From NCBI GenBank assembly GCA_934401755.1, contig CAKRSU010000001.1:105871-169870 (forward strand): DNA of 64,000 nt. The letters are read 5' to 3'. Made by a program: the position numbers and the translations under genes. Positions within the stretch are counted from its first letter, which is position 1; each line of letters starts with the position of its first letter. Shown piece by piece: positions 48,318 through 57,142 of this stretch. This DNA comes from an uncultured Oxalobacter sp. GTDB lineage: Bacteria > Pseudomonadota > Gammaproteobacteria > Burkholderiales > Burkholderiaceae_D. The notes beneath the pieces are model-generated. The model worked only from the letters and a program-made list of their open reading frames with translations. It made no database searches and was not told where the DNA came from.

Positions 48318-49718
48318 TTATTTTTTCTGGGGATTTCCTCCCAGCAAAAATGCTAATGGCTTTGTTTTTACTTTAGGAACTTCTTGTAAATGCGTTTCTT
48401 TCTTTTGGGGAATTTCAGGGACATATGGGCGATCAAACCATGGATCAACTGACTGTTTGTTAAGTCCCACAGAATAATAAGGCCCCAATTCTGGGCGCTC
48501 ATAACGACCTGCTCTCCCTGATTTAATCGAAAAATTCTGCGGATTAAATCCCTTCGGTTCTATAGGCAATAATTTCTTTTGTATTAACTTTTCAATTTCA
48601 GATAGTAATTTTTCATCCTTATCTGTATAAAAAGAGACGGCTGTCCCTTGCGTTCCAGCACGTCCTGTCCGACCAATACGATGAATATAATCTTCTGCAA
48701 CAAAAGGCAATTCAAAATTGATGACAAATGGAAGATCATCAATATGTAATCCCCGTGCGGCGACATCGGTTGCAACTAGCACATGAACCTTTCCCTCACG
48801 AAAAGATTCTAATACGGACAGACGCTCTTGCTGAGTTCTATCGCCATGAATTGCTGAAGCCTTAATCCCCTTTCGTGCTAATTGACGGGCTAATCGAGTC
48901 GCCCCCAATTTAGTATTCATAAAAATAAGTATCTGCTGATGAGTATGTTTTTGCAAAAGAAATTCAATCAATGCCCCCTTATTCTCATCATTTACTCGAT
49001 ACACAATTTGTTGAACAGTATCTGCTACTGCGTTTTTTCTAGCGACTTCAACAGAAACCGGATTAACCAAAAATTGCTGGGCTAATTTGCGAATTTCATC
49101 GGTAAAAGTTGCCGAAAATAACAAGTTCTGACGACGCTTCGGCAATAAATTAACAATACGTTGAAGATCGGGTAAAAACCCCATATCCAACATTCGATCA
49201 GCTTCATCTAATACCAGCACTTGTATTTGGTTCAAAATAACATTTTTTTGCTGAACATGATCAAGTAATCGCCCGGGGGTTGCAATTAAAACTTCACAGC
49301 CTGCACGTAATACGTCTGCTTGATTTGATATATCCATGCCTCCAAATACAACAGCGATTTTCAATGAAGTATATTTTGCATACCCTTTGATATCTTCAAA
49401 AACTTGATCGGCTAATTCTCGTGTCGGAACAAGGACTAACATTCGAACAGGATGTCTTGCAGGAGAAACGCTGGTATTGGCAAAATACAAAAGCGATTGC
49501 AATACGGGTAATGAATAACTGGCTGTTTTTCCTGTCCCCGTTTGAGCCGCTCCCATCACATCTTTTCCCTCAAGCACATATGGAATGGCTTTTGACTGAA
49601 TAGGCGTTGGAATACGATATCCTAAATCTTCTAATGCTTTCAATATATTAGAAGACAACCCAAAACATTCAAACCCCTCTTGTTTTTTTTCGATTAATGC
49701 TTGTTGTATATCAGACAT
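48318..49718 (-). CDS. rhlE: DEAD-box RNA helicase, RhlE-like
   Basis: A 466-residue helicase: Q-motif FGLSSNILKALEDLGYRIPT-PIQ, motif I AAQTGTGKTASYSLP, motif Ia VPTRELADQV, motif II VLDEADRMLDMGFLPDL, motif III SATF, motif V ATDVAARGLHIDDL and VI HRIGRTGRAG. The C-terminal ~90 residues are basic and Pro-rich. It unwinds RNA in ribosome assembly or decay. RhlE-like subtype is inferred from spacing and the DEADRMLDMGF motif; the exact paralogue is uncertain. Confidence 0.88.
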   Translation of the reverse strand: MSDIQQALIEKKQEGFECFGLSSNILKALEDLGYRIPTPIQSKAIPYVLEGKDVMGAAQTGTGKTASYSLPVLQSLLYFANTSVSPARHPVRMLVLVPTRELADQVFEDIKGYAKYTSLKIAVVFGGMDISNQADVLRAGCEVLIATPGRLLDHVQQKNVILNQIQVLVLDEADRMLDMGFLPDLQRIVNLLPKRRQNLLFSATFTDEIRKLAQQFLVNPVSVEVARKNAVADTVQQIVYRVNDENKGALIEFLLQKHTHQQILIFMNTKLGATRLARQLARKGIKASAIHGDRTQQERLSVLESFREGKVHVLVATDVAARGLHIDDLPFVINFELPFVAEDYIHRIGRTGRAGTQGTAVSFYTDKDEKLLSEIEKLIQKKLLPIEPKGFNPQNFSIKSGRAGRYERPELGPYYSVGLNKQSVDPWFDRPYVPEIPQKKETHLQEVPKVKTKPLAFLLGGNPQKK

Positions 49719-50032
49719 AAAGAAAACCGGCTTATTCTAATTCAATTCAATAATCACACTATTTCAACAATAATTGGAAAAAATCCTGGTATATATTCTA
49801 TCAAAATGCTTCTCACCCAAATGTGATAAAGGCCATTGAAGCGAACTCCTTTTATAGAAAAAATTTGTCTTTAACTAAAGGAAATAAAGCTTAATCGATA
49901 ACTCTGAGCATTTGTCACCATCATTTCAGCAACATCAAGAACCTACCGATCTTTTATCAGGAAAATCAAGCCGTACAATTCTATCTTTAAAAGCATATAA
50001 TCTTACCGTAGCGTGTTATACAGGGGAAATTT
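49719..50032. other. Intergenic region between rhlE-like and transporter genes
   Basis: A 314-base divergent gap. No protein with family features, RNA gene or strong hairpin was recognised; it should contain both promoters. Confidence 0.5.
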
Positions 50033-50980
50033 ATGCGATCGAATATCTTCTGCTTTCTACGAAATTGGACATTACCTCTTTCTATGATTTTAGGGGGTAT
50101 TGCTTACCCAATTTTTAAACCCATTACATTTACATTGCCTTGGTTAGTTTTTGCCATGCTTTTGGTAACTTTTTGCAAAGTTCCATTACATGACCTAAAA
50201 CTAAAAGGCATGCATTTCTGGCTTCTTTTTATGCAAATTGGCGGAGCGATCGCTGTTTATTACATGATCAAACCGATGAATATCTTAGCAGCAGAAGGGG
50301 CATTAATTTGCGTCATTTGTCCAACAGCAACTGCCGCCGCAGTTATTACCGATAAACTAGGCGGCAATGCGGCTTCCCTAACAACATTCACCTTATTAAG
50401 CAATGTCGGTTGTGCTATTGCAGCACCGATCCTATTTCCACTATTACATCCACTGGATGCGAATATCTCTTATTTTGACTCTTTTTTTATCATTATCAGA
50501 AAAGTCGTTCCTTTATTGATCTGCCCTTTTTTGCTGGCGATATGTTTACGTCGCTATACGCCTAAGATTCACCAACAAATCTTAAAATATCCCGATCTTG
50601 CTTTCTATCTTTGGGCATTTTCACTTGTTGTTGTGATGGCTCAAACAATGGATACGATCATTCATTCGCAAGAAGACCCTACAACTGAAATTTGGATTGC
50701 TTTAGCCGCCTTAATGGTCTGTTGTCTACAATTCATCATCGGCAAACTCATTGGAACCCATTGGAAAGAACGAATCAGTGGCGGACAATCTCTTGGGCAA
50801 AAGAGCACCATGTTTGCTGTTTGGATGGCACATGTCTATATGACGCCTATTACTGCTATCGGAGCAGGATCATATGTTGTTTGGCAAAACATCATTAATT
50901 CTTGGCAATTATGGCACCAACGTAAAATGATCGAAGCTGGAAAAATCGACCCATCGAAAAAAGAAGGAAGCCCCTCTTAA
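50033..50980 (+). CDS. BASS-family (bile acid:sodium symporter-like) transporter
   Basis: A 315-residue membrane protein with about nine hydrophobic segments. The family crossover region is visible as ICPTATAAAVITDKLGGNA and TLLSNVGCAIAAPILFPLL, and a late SGGQSLGQKSTMFAVWMAHV segment corresponds to the second broken-helix region. The substrate is unknown. AGGGGAAA precedes the ATG. Single-gene unit; it diverges from the helicase gene. Confidence 0.75.
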   Translation: MRSNIFCFLRNWTLPLSMILGGIAYPIFKPITFTLPWLVFAMLLVTFCKVPLHDLKLKGMHFWLLFMQIGGAIAVYYMIKPMNILAAEGALICVICPTATAAAVITDKLGGNAASLTTFTLLSNVGCAIAAPILFPLLHPLDANISYFDSFFIIIRKVVPLLICPFLLAICLRRYTPKIHQQILKYPDLAFYLWAFSLVVVMAQTMDTIIHSQEDPTTEIWIALAALMVCCLQFIIGKLIGTHWKERISGGQSLGQKSTMFAVWMAHVYMTPITAIGAGSYVVWQNIINSWQLWHQRKMIEAGKIDPSKKEGSPS

Positions 50981-51117
50981 AAAATGACATTAATTTCAAA
51001 AAAACTACCAGTAAGACATGAATGCTCCTAAAAGTCTTTTTTGGCTAGCCAAAATAACATCCTTACTGACATCAATGCGATACGGCGCCAAAAATCACTT
51101 CGCCGCCAACGATCCAA

Positions 51118-51927
51118 TTAATCCGTAATAGGATAATCCTCAGGAGGAACATATTGTCCTTTTTGAGCACTGAATTGAATCGCATATTTTTTCGGTGAAA
51201 GTTTTTTGCCATCTTTTTCACCACTAACAGTAACCGTCAATGGATAATGTGTTGCATCTTTATCTGTCTTATCAACCGTCACCGCGCCTTCTAACCGAAT
51301 TGTCCTATGGACTTTAGCATCAGGCTCTGCCACTGCATCATCATAGACGGTCTGTACGGCACCCAATGCTTTCACTTGATTATCTTGGACACCATAGAAG
51401 GTAACTCCTGCAATATTTTGCCCTTGATCGACGGTATTTTTTTCAATCTGCCATCCATAAATATTTTTGCCCAATTGAATAAATGTTCCAGACGGAGCAT
51501 GATCATTGACCACTTCCATATCCTGTGTTTGAGCAATAACCGTATAATTTCCATTTTCTGGTTTCACTGCAAACATCCCAACCATCCCCGTTACCGGCTC
51601 ATGTTTTGCGCCATCAACATTCTGCCCCGTTGCTAACACATATACTTTTTCACCATCATCTGTCATAACCGATTCAACGGAAGCAACTTTCATACAATAA
51701 TTAGCTTTATCAGGCCCTTTTGTTACCCAACATGCTCTTTTATTATCATATTTTTTATAAGTATCTTTCAGAACCTTTGTTCCTAACCCCGATAATTCCT
51801 GTTGAGAAAGCAAACTATTATTTTGAGATGGCTTATCAGCAGTTTTTTCATCTTTTGGTCCACAGCCAACCATCATTAACATCACCATTGATGCGCTAAT
51901 CAATCCAAGAACATAACTGCTTTTCAT
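51118..51927 (-). CDS. Predicted lipoprotein, unknown function
   Basis: About 269 residues starting with a lipoprotein signal (SYVLGLISASMVMLMMVGC; the Cys would be lipidated). The mature part has no domain I recognise; segments such as YVLATGQNVDGAKHEPVTG and NIYGWQIEKNTVDQGQ suggest an extracytoplasmic beta-rich fold. The ATG at 51927 is preceded by GGAGAGG; a longer frame to 51963 is not supported. No operon partner. Confidence 0.65.
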   Translation of the reverse strand: MKSSYVLGLISASMVMLMMVGCGPKDEKTADKPSQNNSLLSQQELSGLGTKVLKDTYKKYDNKRACWVTKGPDKANYCMKVASVESVMTDDGEKVYVLATGQNVDGAKHEPVTGMVGMFAVKPENGNYTVIAQTQDMEVVNDHAPSGTFIQLGKNIYGWQIEKNTVDQGQNIAGVTFYGVQDNQVKALGAVQTVYDDAVAEPDAKVHRTIRLEGAVTVDKTDKDATHYPLTVTVSGEKDGKKLSPKKYAIQFSAQKGQYVPPEDYPITD

Positions 51928-51982
51928 ACCGTGCCTCTCCTGCGTTTTAGCAAATACTTCCAAGATAATGTCACCTGATGAC

Positions 51983-52516
51983 TTATTCTACCTGCTTTTT
52001 AAGTGACGAATAACCAATCTCATTAATTATCTGTGTGATATTAACTGAATAGAAAATCATGATTTGATGCTGCAAAAGAAACATTCTTTGAATATATTTT
52101 AGACTTTCATTCATTAGACGATCAGAACGATTTTCTTCCTCAAATCGCGTTACCATCGCATTGTGAATGGCATCGGCAAGTTTAACAATGACGGCTAATC
52201 GATCTCTAAGAACTTTCTCAAAATAACAATCATAGGAATCGGTTGGATAATGTGTCAGCACTTTCACAAGAGATAAAACCTTCGGAGAAGTTCTTAAAAC
52301 TAATTCTGATTCAGAAATATTAGTATCTTCCAACAAATCATGGCATAGTCCCGCCTGATAAATGCTATTAATTTCAGTCTCAGATAATTTTAGTACTCTT
52401 GCAATTTGCTGCGAAAAATTTGCGACAAAATCACAATGAAAATAATACGATTTTCCAGCATGATCCAAATGCCCTGCAAATTGTCGTTTCACCCATTTTT
52501 CTAATGATTCATTCAT
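51983..52516 (-). CDS. HD-domain phosphohydrolase, SpoT/MESH1-like
   Basis: About 177 residues. The motifs follow the order of the (p)ppGpp hydrolase HD domain: a YYFHCDFVA His, GLCHDLLEDT (HD plus ED) and KLADAIHNAM with the last Asp. It contains no synthetase or regulatory domain, so it would be a small alarmone hydrolase or another nucleotide phosphohydrolase. The ATG at 52516 is preferred on domain grounds; a frame open to 52606 exists. Copies of AAATAGGGAC lie at the upstream end. Confidence 0.65.
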   Translation of the reverse strand: MNESLEKWVKRQFAGHLDHAGKSYYFHCDFVANFSQQIARVLKLSETEINSIYQAGLCHDLLEDTNISESELVLRTSPKVLSLVKVLTHYPTDSYDCYFEKVLRDRLAVIVKLADAIHNAMVTRFEEENRSDRLMNESLKYIQRMFLLQHQIMIFYSVNITQIINEIGYSSLKKQVE

Positions 52517-52616
52517 ATTATTTTTATTAAAATTCAATAAGATAGTTAAATTAATATCGACTACTTTACTATTTGTTAAGATAACAATTTTGATATTAAA
52601 AACCATTTATTACTAC

Positions 52617-52789
52617 GTCCCTATTTAAAATAAAATTCCTTAAAAAATTCTATATTAGATAAATTTATCCCTATTATTAATCAATAAAAATAACGATATA
52701 AAAATGATTTCTTTCAAAATATGCTATTCTTTTAATCAAATAGGGACACAACATTTCAATAAACGCCATTTTTCGCAAAAAATAGGGAC
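52617..52789. repeat. Three copies of AAATAGGGAC (one inverted)
   Basis: GTCCCTATTT at 52617-52626 is the reverse complement of AAATAGGGAC at 52738-52747 and 52780-52789, the last two 42 bases apart. The sequence between is very AT-rich and non-coding. These could be operators for the HD gene or ends of a small inserted element; I cannot decide. Confidence 0.5.
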
Positions 52790-53130
52790 AATGTAGAAAA
52801 AACAACAGTATTTTTCCGTATTTCATCTATAATGAGCTTTATCAAGCGATTAGCTTTGAAAAACCAATCGAAAATGTTTCATCTTTGATGTAAGCATACG
52901 CCAAGCAGAAAGTGGCGAATAACTGCTGCAATCGATGCATAGTCCCCATTATGATGGAATTAGCCATCTTCATGTGAATCGATTGACTGCCGGGAAAGTT
53001 CGGTATTTCTTAACAGGAATCTATTCTGCAGTTGCTCTGATACTGTCCCCCATCAGTGCAGACAACAGCAGATGGAGAACTGTCTCCATAGATAATCTTC
53101 CAGAATAAACATATTTCTAAATTATCAGCG
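52790..53130. other. Unassigned intergenic stretch
   Basis: About 340 bases with less AT bias than the surroundings and short open stretches broken by stops. It resembles a decayed gene, but I could not align it to a family. Confidence 0.4.
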
Positions 53131-53133
53131 TAC

Positions 53134-53160
53134 AAAAAAAGCGTTCCTTAAAAGAAACGC
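53134..53160 (-). terminator. Terminator of the OB-fold lipoprotein gene
   Basis: On the minus strand GCGTTTC and GGAACGC form a stem (with one G-T pair) around TTTTAA and are followed by seven T, 22 bases after the stop codon. Confidence 0.75.
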
Positions 53161-53181
53161 CTCTTTTGTATCATGCTTTTC

Positions 53182-53589
53182 TTATTTAGCTGCTGGTACG
53201 TTACTTCCAGCTAATTCACAATCATTAAATGTCGGCGTTTTAAGCAATTCCCCAGCGCCAACGCAAACCAATGTCGCTTTATCACCAGTTTTTAGGCTAT
53301 CAACCACTTTAGCTTGCTCTTTCTTGAAATTGAAAACAGGAAGCACTTCATTATCTAAAGTAAATGTGACAAAAGGTACACCATTAACATCTCTATCAAC
53401 TTCATCGATCACCCCGGTTACTTCAACTTTTTTGTCTTTAAACTTTTGATCTCCGATTGAAGTTCCCCCTTGATAAGCTTTTAAAATTTCTTCCGGCGTT
53501 GTTTTTATCACTTCATTTTTATTTCCGTTACTACACGCACTTAAAATAATCAACGCAGGAATAGCAGCATATATTAAAAATCTTTTCAT
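53182..53589 (-). CDS. OB-fold (tRNA_anti-like) lipoprotein
   Basis: A 135-residue protein with a lipoprotein signal (LIYAAIPALIILSACSNG). The mature part (EEILKAYQGGTSIGDQKFK, KKVEVTGVIDEVDRDVNG, GDKATLVCVGAG) has the pattern of the tRNA_anti-like OB-fold family of small secreted proteins. Its ligand is unknown. A GGGGGAA ribosome-binding site precedes the ATG and a good terminator follows. Confidence 0.75.
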   Translation of the reverse strand: MKRFLIYAAIPALIILSACSNGNKNEVIKTTPEEILKAYQGGTSIGDQKFKDKKVEVTGVIDEVDRDVNGVPFVTFTLDNEVLPVFNFKKEQAKVVDSLKTGDKATLVCVGAGELLKTPTFNDCELAGSNVPAAK

Positions 53590-53853
53590 TATGTTCCCCC
53601 CATTTATGATCAGAATGTAACGGAAAAACTCCGTACATATTGCTTGCTATTATATAGCCGCTATTTCTTAAAGGATAAACGCATCCACTTAAACACTTTC
53701 TGGCATGTTTCAAAATGCAACAAACGTAACTGTTCAAATAAAATTTAGACATTAATCTCTAATTTTGTTCCACTATATAAAAGCCATGAGAACAAACAAA
53801 TAAATATCTATAATTGTATTCTCATATTCATTCATTCTTGAAGGAAGAATTCT

Positions 53854-54081
53854 ATGAAGAAACTTTTAGTTGCTATCTTCGCAATTGCTATTGCTGGGTC
53901 AGCTTTTGCAAGACCACAAGGCCTGCATCATCCGCATCGTCCACCAGAACGCATGGAACGGTATCATCACCCCCATCGATTCAATAGACATCGGCCGCCA
54001 CCAAAACCACCCAAACATCACCATCGAAGAGACTACCATAAAAATAGACACAGCAATCGGACCTTAAATATCTACTTCTAA
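53854..54081 (+). CDS. Small secreted His/Pro/Arg-rich protein (copy 1)
   Basis: A 75-residue protein with a signal peptide (KKLLVAIFAIAIAGSAFA, cleavage likely after Ala) and a mature part composed almost entirely of His, Pro and Arg (RPPPKPPKHHHRRDYHKN). AAGGAAG precedes the start. Such composition suggests metal binding or interaction with anionic surfaces; this is inference. A related gene lies 500 bases downstream. A stem-loop follows. Confidence 0.65.
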   Translation: MKKLLVAIFAIAIAGSAFARPQGLHHPHRPPERMERYHHPHRFNRHRPPPKPPKHHHRRDYHKNRHSNRTLNIYF

Positions 54082-54088
54082 AATCGTC

Positions 54089-54121
54089 AAGTCAGCATAG
54101 CGTATTTTTCTATGCTGACTT
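54089..54121 (+). terminator. Stem-loop after the first His-rich gene
   Basis: AAGTCAGCATAG and CTATGCTGACTT form a perfect 12-bp stem with a 9-base loop. No T-run follows, but its position 8 bases after the stop codon fits a terminator. Confidence 0.5.
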
Positions 54122-54182
54122 CAGCCCGTTGAAAAAGCCCCAAAGCAAGAAAAAACCTTAGGGACTTTTGCTTTTATTGTTT

Positions 54183-54380
54183 GAGGTGAATTGTAATATT
54201 AAGTGCAACAGAGAGAAAACAATAAGTCGTCAAAATAAAAAAGCTCATAACGTTCTTCGATAAAATGTCAGTTACCACACAAACATTCGAGAAAGAATCA
54301 TTATGAGCGATAACCATCTTATTCAATAGAACGAACAAAAATAGAAACCTACGTGAGCTTAGGTTATCCCCTTAGGAATT
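54183..54380 (+). pseudogene. IS30-family transposase 5' remnant
   Basis: TGAATTGTAATATTAAGTGC resembles an IS30-type end, and ATG at 54303 opens MSDNHLIQ followed, after a shift, by IERTKIETYVSLGYP, the typical N-terminus of IS30 transposases. Everything downstream is lost; the next 200 bases up to the second His-rich gene show nothing. Confidence 0.6.
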
Positions 54381-54579
54381 AAATAAGTATAAATTAACTG
54401 CTTCTAATACAGCCCCAAAAAGAATTCCAACGGATCTAACCTAAATACACTTTAAATCTGTATCTAATTGTAAGAAAAGAAAAACTCTGAAACTTTTTTA
54501 CAATCCCTTTATAAAAAAATATACGATACCTATCAATAATAAAGAAACTCCTTTTAACACAAAAAATACGGAGCACATT

Positions 54580-54846
54580 ATGAAAAAATTGATCGCACTA
54601 CTAATCGGTATCTCGATGATTTCAACGGCATCAGCTCATGGTTTTAGAGGCGGTCATGGCGAATATCGACACGGACCACGACATGAAATGCAATATGAGA
54701 GGCATTATCATCATCGTCATCATCGTGCTCCGCCTCCACCACCTCGTCATGCTCACTATCATGATCGCCATCATTCAAATGTTGTTGCTGGCGCTATTAT
54801 TGCAGGAGGTCTCGTTGCGGCTTCAGCAATCCTTTTGGCAGATTGA
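54580..54846 (+). CDS. Small secreted His/Pro-rich protein with C-terminal hydrophobic segment (copy 2)
   Basis: An 88-residue protein: signal peptide (KKLIALLIGISMISTASA), a His-rich central part (GPRHEMQYERHYHHRHHRAP, PPPPRHAHYHDRHH) and a final glycine/alanine hydrophobic segment (VVAGAIIAGGLVAASAILLA). The hydrophobic tail, absent in copy 1, would anchor it in a membrane. A GGAG site precedes the ATG. Possible metal-binding role (inference). Confidence 0.65.
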   Translation: MKKLIALLIGISMISTASAHGFRGGHGEYRHGPRHEMQYERHYHHRHHRAPPPPPRHAHYHDRHHSNVVAGAIIAGGLVAASAILLAD

Positions 54847-54850
54847 TCCT

Positions 54851-54880
54851 AAAATGGCGGTTTAATCCCGCCATTTTATT
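54851..54880 (+). terminator. Terminator of the second His-rich gene
   Basis: A perfect 10-bp stem AAAATGGCGG / CCGCCATTTT with a 7-base loop, 4 bases after the stop, followed by ATTTC. Confidence 0.75.
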
Positions 54881-55184
54881 TCTTCCAAGATACCATTTTC
54901 ATACAAACACAAGAGCTCCTTCTATGCGAACAACATCAAAATTTTTTGTTCAAAATAGCTGATACATGAAATCCAGCACTTTTTCTAAAATTCCCTATTT
55001 AAATCTTTAGAAAATAGCGCTTCTTCCCTTTAACAAAAAAATATCAGGATAAAAATTCATTGACCTCAATCGTAATTATTTTTTAAGATATCATTCAATT
55101 TTTTCTCAAATATGAGAAAAATATCGTTACAATAGTATTGGCTATTTTTCATTCCTTAATAATGCTTTCAAATTGAGAATAATG
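54881..55184. other. Intergenic region
   Basis: About 300 AT-rich bases with no gene or RNA recognised. Confidence 0.4.
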
Positions 55185-55427
55185 ATGATTATCCAGGTTC
55201 TTGGACACTCTTCAATCTGCCTTAAGATCTACGACGTAATTGCTGAAATAATACGGAAAACAAAAAAGAAAAATATTCAACTAGAAATGGTCCGTGATAT
55301 CTCTCAATTTGGCATCAAAGATGCTGAATCTGCCGTTATAATCGATGGACAATTAATTTTAAAAGATACAATTCCTACTATTGAACAAATTAACGAATGG
55401 TTTAATCAAAATACACTCCACTTATAA
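55185..55427 (+). CDS. Thioredoxin_3-like small protein lacking the CxxC motif
   Basis: About 80 residues with the beta-alpha-beta pattern of small archaeal-type glutaredoxin/thioredoxin_3 proteins: IIQVLGHSSICLKIYDVI, a helix, then MVRDISQFGIKDAESAVIID, GQLILKDTIPTIEQINEWF. The usual CPxC reads SSIC, leaving only one Cys, and the cis-Pro before the DG turn is missing. It could act as a one-cysteine protein or have lost redox function. ATG at 55182 or 55185; the frame also has an upstream TTG. Confidence 0.5.
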   Translation: MIIQVLGHSSICLKIYDVIAEIIRKTKKKNIQLEMVRDISQFGIKDAESAVIIDGQLILKDTIPTIEQINEWFNQNTLHL

Positions 55428-55543
55428 TGGATTGATATTTTTATTTAGCACTGCCTATATATTATCTATTTGCTTATTACTATACTCGTCAATATATAAA
55501 CAAGCTTTAGACTAAATCCTGCACCATAATTTATCTATCCTTG

Positions 55544-56737
55544 ATGAAAGCCTTCATGGAAACACGTTACCAATTAGTCATGCATGACACAATTGAACGC
55601 TTCGGTAAAAAGTTATACCGAATTCAAGCGACTACTGATTTGCCGTTTCATCATATCAAAAAAGGAGATTTAGGCGGATGGATTGAATCGCCTGATAATT
55701 TGCCACAATCAGGAAACGCCTGGGTTGGCGATTATGCTGTTGTCTATGAACAAGCTATTGTTACGGGAAATGCTTTAGTAGCCGGCAATGCAGAAATATT
55801 TGGTCAAGCTTTGGTACACGACAATGCGATCATCAATGGTCATGCCCGTATTTTTGCAAATGCTTTAGTAGCCGGCAATGCACATATTACTGATTATGCA
55901 ATGATGGGAGGCAATGCTCAAATTACTGGTGTTGCGGAACTCTCTAGCTACGATTTTATTGGTGGGACAACCATTCTAAATAGTGCTCGCTATACGCTAA
56001 TTGAGGATGATTTCATTGAAATAGATGGTGAAAAACTTTTTCGAGTATTGGCACTGATTGATAATTCTTTTCATGCCGTAAAAGCTGGTGATAAAGGTGG
56101 TTATATCCATAGTAGAAACAATCTTGCCATGAATGGTAGTGCATGGGTTGCTGATAATGCGCTCGTCTACGGACAAGCAAAAGTTTCCGAAAATGCCATT
56201 ATTTCAGGATCTGCTCGCGTCTATGGCAACGCTCAAGTTAATGGTTCAGCCATTGTAACGGATGAAGCTATCATTTGCGGAACAGCAAAGATTGGAAACT
56301 TCACCTGTATTCGTGATCAATCAATCCGAGATGGCAATCGTTTTCGTTTATTAAAAAACCAATCGATCATTATTAGAATTGGTTCCAATAAAGTCACTCT
56401 CTATCGCCTCCAAGCGACCATGGATAATCCATTACATCACGTAAAAGAGGGCGATCTTGGGGGATGGCTTGAAAGCGAAGCAAACTTATCGGCTTTTGGT
56501 GAAGCATGGATTACTGATGAAGCAAAAGTCTGGGGACACGCCAGAGTCGGCGGTAAAGCCCTTGTTTGTGATCATGCAGAAATTTCAGGTAATGCGCTTA
56601 TATATGACAATGCCCGAGTACGTGGACATGCAAAGATCTCTGGAATGGCTTCTATCTTCGGGCTTGCTGAAGTTGATGGAACAACAATAGTTGATGGAAT
56701 GACCCAACTCTCCAAACGCCCTGACCTTATAGGATAG
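55544..56737 (+). CDS. Three-module left-handed beta-helix-like repeat protein
   Basis: About 397 residues in three similar modules starting near residues 5, 152 and 280. Each begins with a header (KKLYRIQATTDLPFHHIKKG, EKLFRVLALIDNSFHAVKAG, VTLYRLQATMDNPLHHVKEG), then a GDxGGWIES-like linker and runs of hexapeptide-type repeats (GNALVAGNAEIFGQALV, SGSARVYGNAQVNGSAIV). This resembles hypothetical phage- or prophage-associated proteins with NA-rich hexapeptide coils. No signal peptide is seen. Function unknown; possible adhesion or scaffold role. No other phage genes are near. Confidence 0.7.
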   Translation: MKAFMETRYQLVMHDTIERFGKKLYRIQATTDLPFHHIKKGDLGGWIESPDNLPQSGNAWVGDYAVVYEQAIVTGNALVAGNAEIFGQALVHDNAIINGHARIFANALVAGNAHITDYAMMGGNAQITGVAELSSYDFIGGTTILNSARYTLIEDDFIEIDGEKLFRVLALIDNSFHAVKAGDKGGYIHSRNNLAMNGSAWVADNALVYGQAKVSENAIISGSARVYGNAQVNGSAIVTDEAIICGTAKIGNFTCIRDQSIRDGNRFRLLKNQSIIIRIGSNKVTLYRLQATMDNPLHHVKEGDLGGWLESEANLSAFGEAWITDEAKVWGHARVGGKALVCDHAEISGNALIYDNARVRGHAKISGMASIFGLAEVDGTTIVDGMTQLSKRPDLIG

Positions 56738-56741
56738 CGAA

Positions 56742-56942
56742 TCATTGTAGTTTCTCAAGCATCATTTGTGCTTTCTGATGCCCTGCCATTGCCGCGAGCT
56801 TTAACCACTCAATACCCTTTTCTTTATTTTTATCCACAGCGTCTCCTTGGATTAATTTCATACCAAGCTTATATTGCGCATCAACATTCCCCGATGCAGA
56901 CAACCATACCAATTCTTCGACTAATTCAGTTTGCCTAGACAT
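56742..56942 (-). CDS. Sel1-repeat protein, short
   Basis: A 66-residue protein with one and a half Sel1-type TPR units: AQYKLGMKLIQGDAVDKNKE and IEWLKLAAMAGHQKAQMML. It converges with the beta-helix gene, 4 bases apart. The 5' end and upstream region are duplicated at 59.1 kb. Confidence 0.7.
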   Translation of the reverse strand: MSRQTELVEELVWLSASGNVDAQYKLGMKLIQGDAVDKNKEKGIEWLKLAAMAGHQKAQMMLEKLQ

Positions 56943-57060
56943 AGAAATAAACTATTTTCCAAAAATCCATAAAAATTATATGACTAGTTTTTTAAGTCTA
57001 TCGCACATATATACTTTAATCAAAATATTCCTTATATTCTATATTTGATTTTTTTGATCC
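56902..57060. repeat. Duplicated segment, copy A
   Basis: From the sel1 5' end across the intergenic spacer into the 3' end of a glycosyltransferase gene, this sequence matches 59104-59265 with scattered substitutions (shared runs such as AAATAAACTATTTTCC, CAAAATCCATAAAAA-like and ACTTTAATCAAAATATTC). Confidence 0.8.
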
Positions 57061-57142
57061 CTCATATATAAGAAATCGTGTAAACGAACTAAAGCGTATA
57101 TTCTCTAATTTTTGACAAATTCGTAAATATAAGTATTTTTTA
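57016..57142 (-). pseudogene. 3' remnant of a GT2 glycosyltransferase gene
   Basis: Read on the minus strand, RFSSFTRFLIYEG joins directly to SKKSNIEYKEYFD and a stop. Both pieces match the GT2 protein at 59.2-60.3 kb (RFSPFAQSLIYEG and SKKSNIEYKEYFD), with the ~195 bases between them deleted. Only the C-terminal scrap of a second copy remains. Confidence 0.8.

Noticed and set aside
52840-53110. A coding gene in the less AT-rich gap
   Set aside because: Short frames on both strands are broken by stops and none matched a family I recognise.
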